A stretch of 64,000 bases of DNA from CAVWSM01 sp963757805 (lineage in GTDB: Bacteria; Actinomycetota; Actinomycetes; Jiangellales; Jiangellaceae): the NCBI GenBank assembly GCA_963757805.1, contig CAVWSM010000019.1, positions 62,001-126,000 on the forward strand, read 5' to 3'. The notes beneath the pieces were generated by a model that searched no databases, had not been told where the DNA came from, and was given only the letters and a program-made list of their open reading frames with translations. The translations under genes and the position numbers were made by a program. Shown here one piece after another: positions 8,149 through 17,757 of this stretch. Every line of letters begins with the position of its first letter. The first letter of the stretch is position 1.

Positions 8149-9873
8149 ATGGACGAGCTCGGCTACGACGTAGTGGTCGTCGGTTCGGGCTTCGGCGGCT
8201 CCGTTGCGGCACTCCGGCTCACCGAGAAGGGCTACCGCGTCGGCGTGCTCGAGGCCGGCAGGTGGTTTACGCGCGAGACCTTGCCCCGTACGTCGTGGGA
8301 CGTGCGCTCGTTCCTGTGGGCACCGCGCCTGCGCTGCTACGGCATCCAGCGCATCCACGTGTTGCGCAACGCCGTCGTGCTCGCCGGCGCCGGCGTGGGC
8401 GGCGGATCGCTCAACTACGCCAACACTCTCTACCAGCCGCTGCAGGAGTTCTTCGACGATCCGCAGTGGCGCGACATCACCGACTGGCGGGCCGAGCTTG
8501 CGCCCTACTACGACCAGGCCAGGCGCATGCTCGGCGTACGGGTCAACCCGACGACGACCCCCGCCGACGTCGAGCTCAAAAAGGTCGCCGAGCGCATGGG
8601 GATCGCCGACACGTTCCAGCTCGCACCGGTCGGCGTGTTCTACGGCGACGGCAAGGACTGCGACGACACGGGCCCGTCGGCGAAGCCCGGGGCAGAAGTC
8701 GCCGACCCCTACTTCGGCGGCGCCGGACCCGCGCGCCGAGCGTGCATCGAGTGCGGTGCCTGCATGACCGGGTGTCGGCACGGCTCGAAGAACATGCTCA
8801 TCGACAACTACCTGCACCTCGCCCAGCGCGGCGGTGCGGTCATCCACGCGATGACGACGGTGACGGCCGTACGTGAAGCGTCTGACGGCGGCTACCTCGT
8901 GGAGATCCGGCGTACGGACGGTCCGCGCCGCGACAGCCGTACGATCAACGCCGGCCAAGTGGTCCTCGCGGCTGGCACCTACGGCACGCAGCTCCTGCTG
9001 CACACGATGCGCGACACCGGTGCGCTCCCACGCATCTCGAGCAAGCTCGGCAGCCTGACGCGCACCAACTCCGAGGCGCTTGTCGGTGCCATGACCCGCT
9101 CCGGCGCAGGCCGCGACTTCACGCGTGGTGTGGCGATCACGTCGTCGATCTACCCCAACGATCACACGCACATCGAGCCGGTGCGCTATGGCAAGGGCTC
9201 CAACGCGATGGGCCTGCTGTCGACCATGCAGGTCCGTGGCGGAGGTCGTGTTCCGCGGTGGGCACGGTGGATCGGGCTCGCGGTGCGGCACCCGACCGTG
9301 GCCGCGCGATCGTTCTCCGTGCGGCGCTGGTCCGAGCGCACAGTCATCGGGCTCGTGATGCAGTCGCGCGACAACTCGCTGCAGGTCATGCGGGCGAAGA
9401 GCCGCGTCCTTCGCCGCTACCGGTTGACCTCGCGTCAAGGCCACGGCGAGCCCAACCCGACATGGATCCCGGAGGCGCAGCAGGCCGCTGAGCTGTTGGC
9501 CGAGGGCATCGACGGCTTTCCCGGCGGCACTGTCGGTGACGTCTTCAACGTGCCGATGACCGCGCACTTCCTGGGCGGGTGTCCGATCGGCGCCATGCCC
9601 GAGCAGGGCGTCATCGACCCGTACCACCGACTGTTCGGCTATCCCGGCATCCACGTCGTCGACGGATCAGCGGTGTCGGCCAACCTCGGCGCCAACCCAT
9701 CGCTCACCATCACCGCCCAGGCTGAGCGGGCGATGGCAATGTGGCCCAACGCGGGCGAGGCCGACGCGCGACCGCCGCAGGGGGAGGGCTATCAACGGAT
9801 CGCACCTATCGCACCGAAGAACCCGGCCGTACCTGAGGACGCCTACGGTGCACTGCGGCTGACGGTGGTTTGA
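8149..9873 (+). CDS. ChoD-like GMC/FAD oxidoreductase
   Basis: 574 residues. The N-terminal dinucleotide motif is VVVGSGFGGSVAALRL (residues 8-24), followed by the GMC signature AGAGVGGGSLNYANT near 84-98. A cysteine cluster, CIECGACMTGCRHGSKN (about 202-218), is typical of the ChoD/GMC-like subgroup. The C-terminal MTAHFLGGCPIGAMP and VVDGSAVSANLGANPSLTI are the family's FAD-closing segments. Mycobacterial ChoD is annotated as a cholesterol oxidase, but this subgroup's true substrate is uncertain. GGAGG precedes the ATG. A MerR gene starts three bases after its stop, so the two form an operon. Confidence 0.85.
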   Translation: MDELGYDVVVVGSGFGGSVAALRLTEKGYRVGVLEAGRWFTRETLPRTSWDVRSFLWAPRLRCYGIQRIHVLRNAVVLAGAGVGGGSLNYANTLYQPLQEFFDDPQWRDITDWRAELAPYYDQARRMLGVRVNPTTTPADVELKKVAERMGIADTFQLAPVGVFYGDGKDCDDTGPSAKPGAEVADPYFGGAGPARRACIECGACMTGCRHGSKNMLIDNYLHLAQRGGAVIHAMTTVTAVREASDGGYLVEIRRTDGPRRDSRTINAGQVVLAAGTYGTQLLLHTMRDTGALPRISSKLGSLTRTNSEALVGAMTRSGAGRDFTRGVAITSSIYPNDHTHIEPVRYGKGSNAMGLLSTMQVRGGGRVPRWARWIGLAVRHPTVAARSFSVRRWSERTVIGLVMQSRDNSLQVMRAKSRVLRRYRLTSRQGHGEPNPTWIPEAQQAAELLAEGIDGFPGGTVGDVFNVPMTAHFLGGCPIGAMPEQGVIDPYHRLFGYPGIHVVDGSAVSANLGANPSLTITAQAERAMAMWPNAGEADARPPQGEGYQRIAPIAPKNPAVPEDAYGALRLTVV

Positions 9874-9876
9874 CGG

Positions 9877-10638
9877 ATGTCCAGGTTTCGGCTCGACGAG
9901 CTCGCCGCGGCAGGCGGCGTGACCGCCCGCACGGTGCGCTTCTACCGGGAGCGCGGCCTGCTTCCGGCGCCGATGCGTGAAGGGCGCATCGCCTGGTACG
10001 GCCAGGAGCATCTCGAGCGGCTTCGGCTCATCTCGCATCTGCTCGATCGCGGGCACACGCTCAGCGGGGTGGCCGAGCTGCTCGATGCGTGGGAGCAGGG
10101 CTCAGACGTTGCGGAGCTCATCGGAGTCGAGCGGGCCGTTACCGAGCACTGGCTCGACGAGGAGCCGGTCATCCTGCAGCTGCACGAGATGGTCGAGCTG
10201 TTCGGCTCAGAGGCCTCGGCGGAGTCTCTGCTGGAGGCGGCGGCGCTGGGCTACCTGGACGTCCGAGGTGACGATGTTGTGCATGTCAGCCGCCGCCTGC
10301 TCGATGCCTGTGTCGCGCTCGTACGCGAGGGCATTCCACTCATGACCGTGCTGGCCGCGGCGCGTCAGATGCGTTCGCACACCGAGGCCATTGCCGACAT
10401 CTTCGTCGGCCTCGTGCGCCGGCACGTCCTGGACGAGCTCGAGCTGCTGCCGTCGCCGACGTCACTCACCTCGGTCGCCGATGTCGTCGCGCGGCTCCGC
10501 CCACTGGCCGCTGATGTGGCCCAGGTCGACTTTGCGTTGAGCATGGACCGCCGCGTACGTGAGGAGTTCGGCGACATCCTCGAGACGCTCGCTAGGCGAC
10601 AGCGGGAGTCGACGGAGCCCGGCCGCGCCACCAGCTGA
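9877..10638 (+). CDS. MerR family transcriptional regulator
   Basis: 253 residues. The N-terminal winged helix has the MerR pattern: FRLDELAAAGGVTARTVRFY, then RERGLLPAPMREGRIAWYGQ and LERLRLISHLLDRGHTLSGV. The C-terminal effector domain (about 110-250) is helical with no metal-binding cysteines, so this is not a metal sensor. It follows the ChoD-like gene after three bases and probably controls that operon. Its 3' end overlaps the convergent epimerase gene by 47 bases. Confidence 0.88.
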   Translation: MSRFRLDELAAAGGVTARTVRFYRERGLLPAPMREGRIAWYGQEHLERLRLISHLLDRGHTLSGVAELLDAWEQGSDVAELIGVERAVTEHWLDEEPVILQLHEMVELFGSEASAESLLEAAALGYLDVRGDDVVHVSRRLLDACVALVREGIPLMTVLAAARQMRSHTEAIADIFVGLVRRHVLDELELLPSPTSLTSVADVVARLRPLAADVAQVDFALSMDRRVREEFGDILETLARRQRESTEPGRATS

Positions 10639-11542
10639 CGGTCTCGGCCAACGCGGTGTCGAAGTTGGTCGGCTGCTCGCCGAATGTCGACGTGTACGCG
10701 GAGGAATCGACGACGAACGGCTGGTCCCACTGGTAGCGCACGACTTCCAGCTCGCGCATCAACGGCATCACCAGCCCGGTCGCGCGAATGGTCCACCAGG
10801 GGATCTGCTTCACCCCGGGCGCAGCGACTCCAGCCACGCGCGCCATGCGGGCAGCGACCTCCCGACGATTGAGCGGCGGGGCGGTCGGTACGTGCCAGGC
10901 CCGCCCCCACGCACGTTCGTCGAGACCCAGCCGTACGAGCGTCCGGGCAATGTCGGGCACATAGGTGAACGAGTGCGGCGCGTCGGGGTCGCCAACCACG
11001 CGAACGGTCTTGCCAGCGAGCAGAGGTGGCACGAACCGGTCACCGAGATGACTGGTGTCCAGCACTTCGGGGCCGAAGTAGTCGGATGCACGTGCCTCGG
11101 CCACGCGCACGCGACCCGCGTGGTGACGCTCGAGCGCGTCCTCCCAGATGTGTACGCGCACTTGGGCCTTCGCGGCCGGCGACGCGAGTGGCATGTCTTC
11201 GGTCATGGGCCGGTCGACGGGGCCGTAGCCATAGAGGTTGGCCATCAGCACGTAGACCGCATCCGCCGCCTCGGCGGCGTCGAGCATCGGCCCGGCCATC
11301 GGCGGCCAGTCGGTGAGCCAGCGGTGATAGGCGGGATTGACGCAGTTGTAGATGACTGACGCGCCCGCGGTCGCGGCGCGCAGAGCCGCCGCGTCGGTGA
11401 CGTCGACCGCAACGTGCTCGATTCCCGGCTGAGCGGTGGCGCCGCTCCGGCTGATCACCCGGACTTCGTGGCCGAGCCGGGCCAGGTGCCGAGCGGTGGC
11501 CGAGCCGATGATGCCCTTGCCGATGACGACGTGCCGGTCCAT
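10592..11542 (-). CDS. NAD-dependent epimerase/dehydratase family protein
   Basis: About 316 residues. The chosen ATG (11542) is nine bases after GGAGGA and gives MDRHVVIGKGIIGSATARHL, a Rossmann GxGxxG start. Extended-SDR features follow: VDVTDAAALRAA, YNCVNPAYHRW, YVLMANLYGYGP (the family's YxxxN-type region) and the C-terminal HSFTYVPDIARTLVRLG. Substrate is unknown. It is divergent from a TetR gene 121 bases away, which is the likely regulator. Its 3' end overlaps merR. Confidence 0.83.
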   Translation of the reverse strand: MDRHVVIGKGIIGSATARHLARLGHEVRVISRSGATAQPGIEHVAVDVTDAAALRAATAGASVIYNCVNPAYHRWLTDWPPMAGPMLDAAEAADAVYVLMANLYGYGPVDRPMTEDMPLASPAAKAQVRVHIWEDALERHHAGRVRVAEARASDYFGPEVLDTSHLGDRFVPPLLAGKTVRVVGDPDAPHSFTYVPDIARTLVRLGLDERAWGRAWHVPTAPPLNRREVAARMARVAGVAAPGVKQIPWWTIRATGLVMPLMRELEVVRYQWDQPFVVDSSAYTSTFGEQPTNFDTALAETVSWWRGRAPSTPAVA

Positions 11543-11611
11543 GATGATGCATCCTCCGAGAGCAGTGATCTCGTCTGTGACCAGTGTTCGCGTTTCCGAC
11601 GTGATTGTCAA

Positions 11612-11622
11612 GAGCAGTGCTC
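11612..11622. promoter_or_regulatory. Candidate TetR operator in epimerase/tetR divergent gap
   Basis: GAGCA-G-TGCTC is a perfect 5-bp-arm inverted repeat between the two divergent starts (11543-11663). A related sequence, CCAGTGTTCG, lies at 11581-11590, giving two similar AGTG(T/C)TC blocks about 33 bases apart. Assignment to the adjacent TetR protein is inference. Confidence 0.4.
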
Positions 11623-11663
11623 ACATTTGCGTACGCCGCTCTCGGCTGCCACGCTGCTCAGTC

Positions 11664-12386
11664 ATGAGTGCACCCCGCACCGCCCGCGAAAGGGCCCGGA
11701 TCGAGCTGACCAGCGAGATCAAGGAGACCGCCCGGCGGCATCTCGCGCAGGAGGGCGCCGCCGGCCTGTCGCTGCGCGCGGTTGCGCGGGACCTCGGCAT
11801 GTCCTCATCCGCGCTGTACCGCTACTTCGCGTCCCGGGACGAGCTGCTCACTGCGCTGATCATCGACTCGTACAACGCGATCGGAGAGGTCGCGGAGAAG
11901 GCGGACGCCAAGGCCGTCAAGTCAGGCGCGTCCGCGGGGGAACGCTGGCTCGCGGTCTGCCGCGCGGTGCGGCGCTGGGCGCTCAGCCATAAGCATGAAT
12001 GGGCGCTGGTCTATGGCACGCCCATCCCGGGATACGCGGCGCCGCAGGACACCATCGTGCCCGCCACCCGCGTCCAGCGACTGCTGGTGCGCATCGCGCT
12101 CGATGGTGTGGCGTCGGGGGAGATCGGCGTACCAGAGACTCCGCTGCCAGGGCCTCGACTGCTCAGCGAGCTGGCCGTCGAGACAGCAGGCGGGCCGCCG
12201 GGTCCTCCGTACGACGACCTTGGTGAGCGGGTCCTGACGCTGTGGTCGGCGCTCATCGGTTCGGTGAGCCTCGAGGTGTTCGGGCAGTACAAGGACGTAC
12301 TCACGGACAACGATCGCTTCGCCGATCTCAACGTGGCTTTGGTCGCCTCGACTGCCGGGCTGCACGTGCCGATCGACACTCCCTAG
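11664..12386 (+). CDS. TetR family regulator with WHG-type C-terminal domain
   Basis: 240 residues from the ATG at 11664 (MSAPRTARERARIELTSEI). The helix-turn-helix is at about 16-62: TARRHLAQEGAAGLSLRAVA and LGMSSSALYRYFASRDELL. The C-terminal part (RWALSHKHEWALVYGTPIPG) matches the TetR_C_13/WHG type seen in many actinobacterial repressors. It is divergent from the epimerase gene and probably represses it. A perfect 19-bp inverted repeat follows its stop. Confidence 0.86.
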   Translation: MSAPRTARERARIELTSEIKETARRHLAQEGAAGLSLRAVARDLGMSSSALYRYFASRDELLTALIIDSYNAIGEVAEKADAKAVKSGASAGERWLAVCRAVRRWALSHKHEWALVYGTPIPGYAAPQDTIVPATRVQRLLVRIALDGVASGEIGVPETPLPGPRLLSELAVETAGGPPGPPYDDLGERVLTLWSALIGSVSLEVFGQYKDVLTDNDRFADLNVALVASTAGLHVPIDTP

Positions 12387-12390
12387 GGTC

Positions 12391-12473
12391 GACTTGTCAG
12401 GTTGTCAGGACGGAGCGCGGCACGCTGACCTGCACCGATACCCCCACCTGACAACCTGACAACCTGACAAGTC
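12391..12473. repeat. Intergenic palindrome, TTGTCAGG family, copy 1
   Basis: GACTTGTCAGGTTGTCAGG (12391-12409) and its exact complement (12455-12473) form a 19-bp stem around a 45-base loop, with one more CCTGACAA at 12447-12454 and GCTGACCTG in the loop. The same words recur in two tandem copies at 58676-58812. It lies between convergent genes, so it may end transcription from both sides. Confidence 0.75.
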
Positions 12474-12483
12474 GCGAAGAACG

Positions 12484-13231
<748 letters not shown>

Positions 13232-13235
<4 letters not shown>

Positions 13236-14080
13236 ACGACACCTCCCGCCTGCTGCCGGCGCGCTGCCCGGATCGTCACCCAGTCAGCCAGGCGTGCCGT
13301 CGGCACGGCGAGGAGCACGAAGAGCAGCCCCGCGACCACGTACGGCGTGAAGTCGGCAAACCGCGCGGACTCGATCTGTGCGGCGCGCACAGCGTCGACG
13401 GCACCGAGCACAGAGATGAGGCCCACGTCCTTCTGCAGGGCGACGAAGTCGTTGAGCAGTGCGGGAAGCACGCGGCGGACAGCCTGCGGCAGCACAACCA
13501 GCCGCATCGTCTGTGCATGCGACAGGCCGAGCGACCGAGCCGCCGCGCGTTGTGATGGATGTACGGCCTCGAAGCCGGCGCGGAACACCTCGCCGACGTA
13601 GGCGCCGTACGTCAGCACGATGGCAATGGTCCCGAGGACGACTGGTGAGGTGGGCACCCCTTCCAAGCGGAGCCCGGGAACGCCGAAGCCGATGATGTAG
13701 AGCAGGACGATCAGCGGCATCCCGCGGAAGAAGTCGGTGTAGGCCACGGCCAGCGCCCGTACCGGAAAGAACACAGGTCCACGCAGCGTGCGCAGCAAGG
13801 CCACGGTCAGTGCGACGATCAGAATGAACACCTCAGCGACCACGAGGACGCGGACGTTGAGCCAGAAACCCTCGATGATGCGCGGGAACGACTCACGAGC
13901 GACGTCCCAGTCGAGGAAGGACTCCTGCACGCGCGGCCAACCGGGCGAGTTGACGATCGCCGCCCACATGACGGCCGCGAAGACCAGCGTGCTGAGCAGT
14001 GCGATGAGCGTGGAGCGCCTGGCCCGGGACCGTCGATAGGTCTGGCGCTCCTGCTCGATCGTGCTCGATGCGAATGTCAC
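13232..14080 (-). CDS. Amino-acid ABC transporter permease (HisM/GlnP family)
   Basis: 282 residues from the GTG at 14080. The first 30 residues are charged, followed by about six membrane segments (LIALLSTLVFAAVMWAAIV, VLVVAEVFILIVALTVALL and others). The permease motif DFFRGMPLIVLLYIIGF and the EAA-loop region AARSLGLSHAQTMRLVVLPQ identify the polar amino-acid family. The start is 11 bases after the SBP stop, and the stop overlaps the ATPase start. The reading frame stays open far upstream through the SBP and beyond, but that part is not this protein. Confidence 0.88.
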
Positions 14081-14091
14081 TGTGTGCGGCG

Positions 14092-14947
14092 TCAGGACAG
14101 CAGTGGCGCGCCCTCGTCGGAAGCCAGCCACGTATCGACGAACTCGCCGATCGTTCCGTCGGAGTCCATCTCGTCGATCACGGCGCTGACGCACGCTGTC
14201 AGCGGGCTGCCCTTGTCGAGCACGAGCCCGAACTGCTCCGGTGTGTCGCTCGGTCGACGGTAGCTGGCCCACGAGGACGCCCGCGTCGAGCTCCGCCGCA
14301 ACCATGAAGAACGCGGTCGGGAGATCAACGACGATTGCATCGACCTGGCCGTTCTCCAGCGCCGTCTTGGCATCCTCGTTGGTATTGAAGACCTGCGCGC
14401 CGCTCGTGGGTTGGATGACCTCCTCGATAGCGGTCAGGCTCGTCGTCCCGACCTGGGCGCCGATCGTGAGGTCCTTGAGGTCATCGAGGCTCGCGACATC
14501 CGCCGCCGGCGACCCTTCGATCGTGATGACGGTCTGCTGCACGTCGTAGTACGGCGAGGAGAAGTCGACCTGCTCGGCCCGCTCCGGGGTGATGGAGAAC
14601 TGGTTGATGTCGAAGTCGAAGTCCTTGGGGCCGGGCTGAATCGCTGCGTTGAAGGGCACCCGCACCCATACGACGTCATCTGGGTCGACCCCAAGGCGTG
14701 AGGCAATCTCGGCCGCCACCGCGCCCTCGAACCCCTGGCCATTGGTGGGGTCGTTGTCGATGAACCACGGCTCGAACGCCGGCTCGTCAGTCGCGATCGT
14801 CAGCTTGCCGTCGGTGACCGTGTTGCCCTCGAGGCAGCTGCCGCCGGTGGTCGGCTCGGTGGTGGTGGCTTCCGGTTCGTCTTCCTCCGCGCAGGCCACA
14901 AGGGCGATCACTGCCGCGGTCAGGACGATGAAAATGGGGCGGCGCAT
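14092..14947 (-). CDS. Amino-acid ABC transporter substrate-binding lipoprotein, frameshifted
   Basis: A family-3 solute-binding protein of about 284 residues. The signal peptide MRRPIFIVLTAAVIALVACA has a lipobox (LVAC), so the mature protein is membrane-anchored. Binding-domain motifs are visible: LTIATDEPAFEPWF, GFEGAVAAEIASRLGV, FSSPYYDVQQTVI and GAQVGTTSLTAIEEV. Near 14255 the frame changes: after DAGVLVGQLPS the sequence continues as SDTPEQFGLVLDKGSPLTAC and ends ASDEGAPLLS at 14092. It heads the importer operon. Ligand class (polar amino acid) is family knowledge; the exact ligand is unknown. Confidence 0.86.
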
Positions 14948-15015
14948 GAGGACCCTCCCGTTGTCGGCGCGGACATGGTCAAATCCTAGGCCGCAGGGCG
15001 GGTTAACCTGCGGAC

Positions 15016-15898
15016 GTGCTGTTCGCGAAACCGCCCGAGCTCCCGGGCTACCGACACGTCTACTCGGGCAAGGTGCGCGACATCTACGAGGACGAGGCTG
15101 GGCGGCTGCTGCTCGTGGCGAGCGACCGCATCTCGGCCTATGACTACGTGCTCGACACTCCGATCCCCGACAAGGGCGTCGTGCTGACGCAGCTGTCGCT
15201 GTGGTGGTTCGAGCAGCTTGCGGACCTGGTGCCCAACCACATCGTCTCGACTGACGTGCCTGACGCGGTGAGTGGCCGGGCTGTGCTGTGCGAGCGGCTT
15301 GTCCATGTTCCCGGTGGAGTGTGTTGCTCGGGGCTACCTGACCGGGTCGGGTCTGGCGGAGTACCTCGCCGGCGGCGCCGTGTGCGGCGTACCACTGCCG
15401 GCCGGGCTGTCCGACGGGTCGCAGCTGCCCGAGCCGATCTTCACGCCGGCAACCAAAGCGGAGCTCGGCGAGCACGACGAGAACGTCACCTTCGAGCACG
15501 TCGCTGGTGTTGTCGGTGCGGAGGATGCCGAGCGGTTGCGGGCGCTGACGTTGGAGGTCTACCGGCGCGCGGAGACCGTCGCCCGCGACCGCGGCATCAT
15601 CGTCGCCGACACCAAGCTCGAGTTCGGGGCGCGGGCCGACAGCACGATCGTCCTTGCCGACGAAGTGCTGACGCCCGACTCGTCGCGCTTCTGGCCGCTG
15701 GCCGAGTGGGAGCCGGGGCACGCGCAGCCGTCGTTCGACAAGCAGTACGTACGCGACTGGCTCACCTCGGCAGCGTCGGGCTGGGACCGTGCATCCGGCG
15801 AGCAGCCGCCGCCCTTGCCGGAGCATGTCGTGGCGGCGACCCGGGCGAAGTACCTCGAGGCGTACGAGCGCCTGACCGGCTCACGATTGACTCTGTAG
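15016..15898 (+). CDS. purC: Phosphoribosylaminoimidazole-succinocarboxamide synthase, frameshifted
   Basis: SAICAR synthetase joins CAIR and aspartate using ATP in purine synthesis. From the GTG at 15016: YSGKVRDIYE, LLLVASDRISAYDYVL and PDKGVVLTQLSLWWF. At about 15300-15310 the frame changes, then continues VECVARGYLTGSGLAEYL, PIFTPATKAELGEHDENVTF, IIVADTKLEFG and a C-terminus at SRLTL. That is 294 residues in total, the usual length. The indel must be a sequencing error or the cell lacks this step. It stands upstream of purS and is followed by a conserved hairpin element. Confidence 0.9.
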
Positions 15899-15922
15899 GC
15901 CGACCGCGGCTTCGGCCGGCCG

Positions 15923-15992
15923 CACTTCGCGTGTTCAACGTGCGTTTCAGGCGGACTTTGGGACCGGATCCGCATGTCTAACACGCGAGGTG
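15923..15992 (+). repeat. Two-stem hairpin element, CTTCGCGTG family, copy 1 (after purC)
   Basis: The outer stem is 15923-15935 with 15980-15992 (13 pairs, one G-T): CACTTCGCGTGTT / AACACGCGAGGTG. After a small internal loop, the inner stem is ACGTGCG (15938-15944) with CGCATGT (15971-15977, one G-T). The loop is about 26 bases. A second copy after purL keeps the same architecture with paired changes. It may act as a 3' structured element or terminator. Confidence 0.7.
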
Positions 15993-16073
15993 GCTCGGCG
16001 GCAGCCTGATCACGTGCGCGGCCGCCGTAGCATGGAGACCTCACTGGTCCGACACCACCGCAGGAGCGCGCCC

Positions 16074-16319
16074 GTGGCCCGCGTCGTCGTCGACGTCATG
16101 CTCAAGCCCGAGATACTCGACCCCCAGGGCAAGGCCGTGCTCGGCGCCCTCGGCCGGCTCGGGTTCGACGGGGTGACCAACGTCCGCCAGGGCAAGCGGT
16201 TCGAGATCGAGCTCGCCGGCGAGCCCGACGCCGATGCGCTGACCGAGATCGAGAGCGCCGCGAGCACACTCCTGTCCAACCCGGTGATCGAGGACTTCAC
16301 GATCCACGTCGAGGGCTAG
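16074..16319 (+). CDS. purS: Phosphoribosylformylglycinamidine synthase subunit PurS
   Basis: 81 residues from the GTG at 16074, chosen because AGGAG lies eight bases before it and the protein then starts as PurS does (ARVVVDVMLKPEILDPQGKA). The signature FDGVTNVRQGKRFEIEL is present. PurS bridges PurL and PurQ in the three-part FGAM synthase. An in-frame upstream extension to 15990 exists but lies in the hairpin region and is unlikely. Unusually, a VapBC module separates it from purQ. Confidence 0.93.
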   Translation: MARVVVDVMLKPEILDPQGKAVLGALGRLGFDGVTNVRQGKRFEIELAGEPDADALTEIESAASTLLSNPVIEDFTIHVEG

Positions 16320-16336
16320 TCGACTCCGGCTCAGAC

Positions 16337-16376
16337 GTGCATGCACAATGCATGGAATCGCATGCGTTCCGCATGC
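16337..16376. promoter_or_regulatory. Candidate VapBC autoregulation operators
   Basis: Two palindromes lie just before vapB: GTGCATGCAC (16337-16346, perfect) and GCATGCG-TTC-CGCATGC (16360-16376, 7-bp arms). Both contain GCATGC. The position 14-53 bases before the antitoxin ATG suits toxin-antitoxin self-repression, which is known for the family. Confidence 0.6.
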
Positions 16377-16389
16377 TAGGCTTTTCTCT

Positions 16390-16623
16390 ATGCCAAAGAT
16401 GCTGCAGGTGCGCAACGTCCCCGACGACGTGCACGAGCGATTGACGAAACGAGCGGCCGCAGCGGGAATGAGCCTTTCCGAGTTCGTCGGCCGCGAGCTC
16501 AAGCGCATCGCGGACGCCCCTACTCTCGACGAGATCGGGCGGCGGGTCGAGCGGCGAGGAACGCGCATTTCTCCCCGGGATGCAGCCGACCTGATTCGTG
16601 CGGAGCGTGACCGACGCTCATGA
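16390..16623 (+). CDS. VapB/FitA-type ribbon-helix-helix antitoxin
   Basis: 77 residues from the ATG at 16390. The N-terminal ribbon-helix-helix is visible as MLQVRNVPDDVHERLTKRAA followed by GMSLSEFVGRELKRIA. The C-terminal tail (RISPRDAADLIRAERDRRS) would cover the toxin active site. The stop overlaps the toxin start (ATGA, 16620-16623), the usual coupling. It should neutralise the PIN toxin and bind the upstream palindromes. Confidence 0.85.
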   Translation: MPKMLQVRNVPDDVHERLTKRAAAAGMSLSEFVGRELKRIADAPTLDEIGRRVERRGTRISPRDAADLIRAERDRRS

Positions 16624-17018
16624 TCGTGGTCGATGCGTCGGTCGTGCTGACCGCGCTTATCGACTCGGGCGCCAGCGGCACGTTCTTCCGGCATGAGCTC
16701 GCGCGGGATCCGCAACGCCACGCACCCGGGCTCTTGGATGCCGAGGTCGCGTCCGGGATCCGCGGTTGGCTGCTCGGGGGGCACCTCGACAAACGCTCTG
16801 CAAGGGAGGCGGTCCACAGCCTTCGCGAATTTCCCGTCGAGCGTCACCCTGACCGGTATCTCATTGAGCGGGCCTTCTCCCCGCATGAGAACCTCACCGT
16901 GTACGACGGGCTGTACGTCGCTCTTGCGGCTGCCCTCGACGCAACCCTCGTGACCGCAGACGCACGGCTTGCAGCCGCTCCCCGCCTGCCTTGCCGCGTG
17001 CGGCTCCTCGAGGCATGA
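16620..17018 (+). CDS. VapC-type PIN-domain ribonuclease toxin
   Basis: 132 residues. The PIN acidic residues are in place: Asp in MIVVDASVVLTAL (residue 5), Glu in GLLDAEVASGIRGWL (about 40), Asp in LTVYDGLYVALAAAL (about 100) and Asp in ATLVTADARLAAA (about 116). Such toxins cut tRNA or other RNA using Mg2+. It is coupled to the antitoxin by an ATGA overlap and is complete, so probably active. It lies between purS and purQ, an uncommon place. Confidence 0.88.
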   Translation: MIVVDASVVLTALIDSGASGTFFRHELARDPQRHAPGLLDAEVASGIRGWLLGGHLDKRSAREAVHSLREFPVERHPDRYLIERAFSPHENLTVYDGLYVALAAALDATLVTADARLAAAPRLPCRVRLLEA

Positions 17019-17079
17019 GTGGCGTGGCCTCTGTCGTAGTCTGTTGCTCTCATCCCCTGGGTCAACCGGAGCTAAGGAC

Positions 17080-17757
17080 ATGACCGCCCGCATCGGTGTG
17101 GTGACCTTCCCCGGCTCGCTCGACGATGTCGACGCGCGCCGCGCTGTCAAGCTGGCCGGCGCCGAGTCGGTGGCGCTCTGGCACGGCGATGCCGATCTGC
17201 AGGGTGTCGACGCGGTGGTCCTGCCGGGCGGCTTCTCATACGGCGACTATCTCCGCTGTGGTGCGATCGCCCGCTTCGCGCCGGTGATGACGCAGGTGAT
17301 CGAGGGTGCGCGGCACGGCCTCCCAGTGCTCGGCATCTGCAACGGGTTCCAGATCCTCTGCGAGTCGCACCTTCTGCCGGGCGCACTGATCCGCAACGAC
17401 CACCGCAAGTTCGTCTGCAAGGACCAGCGGCTGCGCATCGAGCGCACCTCGACTGCATGGACCAGCGCCTATGAGTCCGGCCAGGAGATCACGATCGTCC
17501 TCAAGAACGGCGAGGGTGGGTACGTCGCCGACGAGCGCACCCTCGACGAGCTCGAGCACGAGGGCCGAGTGGTCGCCCGCTACCTCGACGACAACCCCAA
17601 CGGCTCCTACCGCGACATCGCCGGCATCAGCAACGCCCGCGGCAATGTCGTCGGGCTCATGCCACACCCGGAGCACTGTGTCGACACGTTGACCGGTCCG
17701 ACGACCGATGGGCTGGGGTTCTTCGCCTCAGTGCTCGAGAGCCTTGTCGCGCGCTGA
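17080..17757 (+). CDS. purQ: Phosphoribosylformylglycinamidine synthase subunit PurQ
   Basis: 225 residues from the ATG at 17080 (MTARIGVVTFPGSLDDVDAR). It is the class I glutaminase that feeds ammonia to PurL. The nucleophile Cys is in LGICNGFQILCE (about residue 87) and the His/Glu pair in MPHPEHCVD (about 196-198). AAGGA lies just upstream. Family length is normal and the frame is intact. The 3' end overlaps the start of an ATP-grasp gene by up to 14 bases. Confidence 0.95.
   Translation: MTARIGVVTFPGSLDDVDARRAVKLAGAESVALWHGDADLQGVDAVVLPGGFSYGDYLRCGAIARFAPVMTQVIEGARHGLPVLGICNGFQILCESHLLPGALIRNDHRKFVCKDQRLRIERTSTAWTSAYESGQEITIVLKNGEGGYVADERTLDELEHEGRVVARYLDDNPNGSYRDIAGISNARGNVVGLMPHPEHCVDTLTGPTTDGLGFFASVLESLVAR

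Noticed and set aside
8041..9654. 537-codon open frame antisense to the ChoD-like gene
   Set aside because: Shadow of a conserved gene; no domain recognised.
14985..15015. CTAGGCCGCAGGGCGGG before purC as another copy of the CTAGGCC palindrome family
   Set aside because: Only the seven-base core matches; no arms or stem of the family follow.
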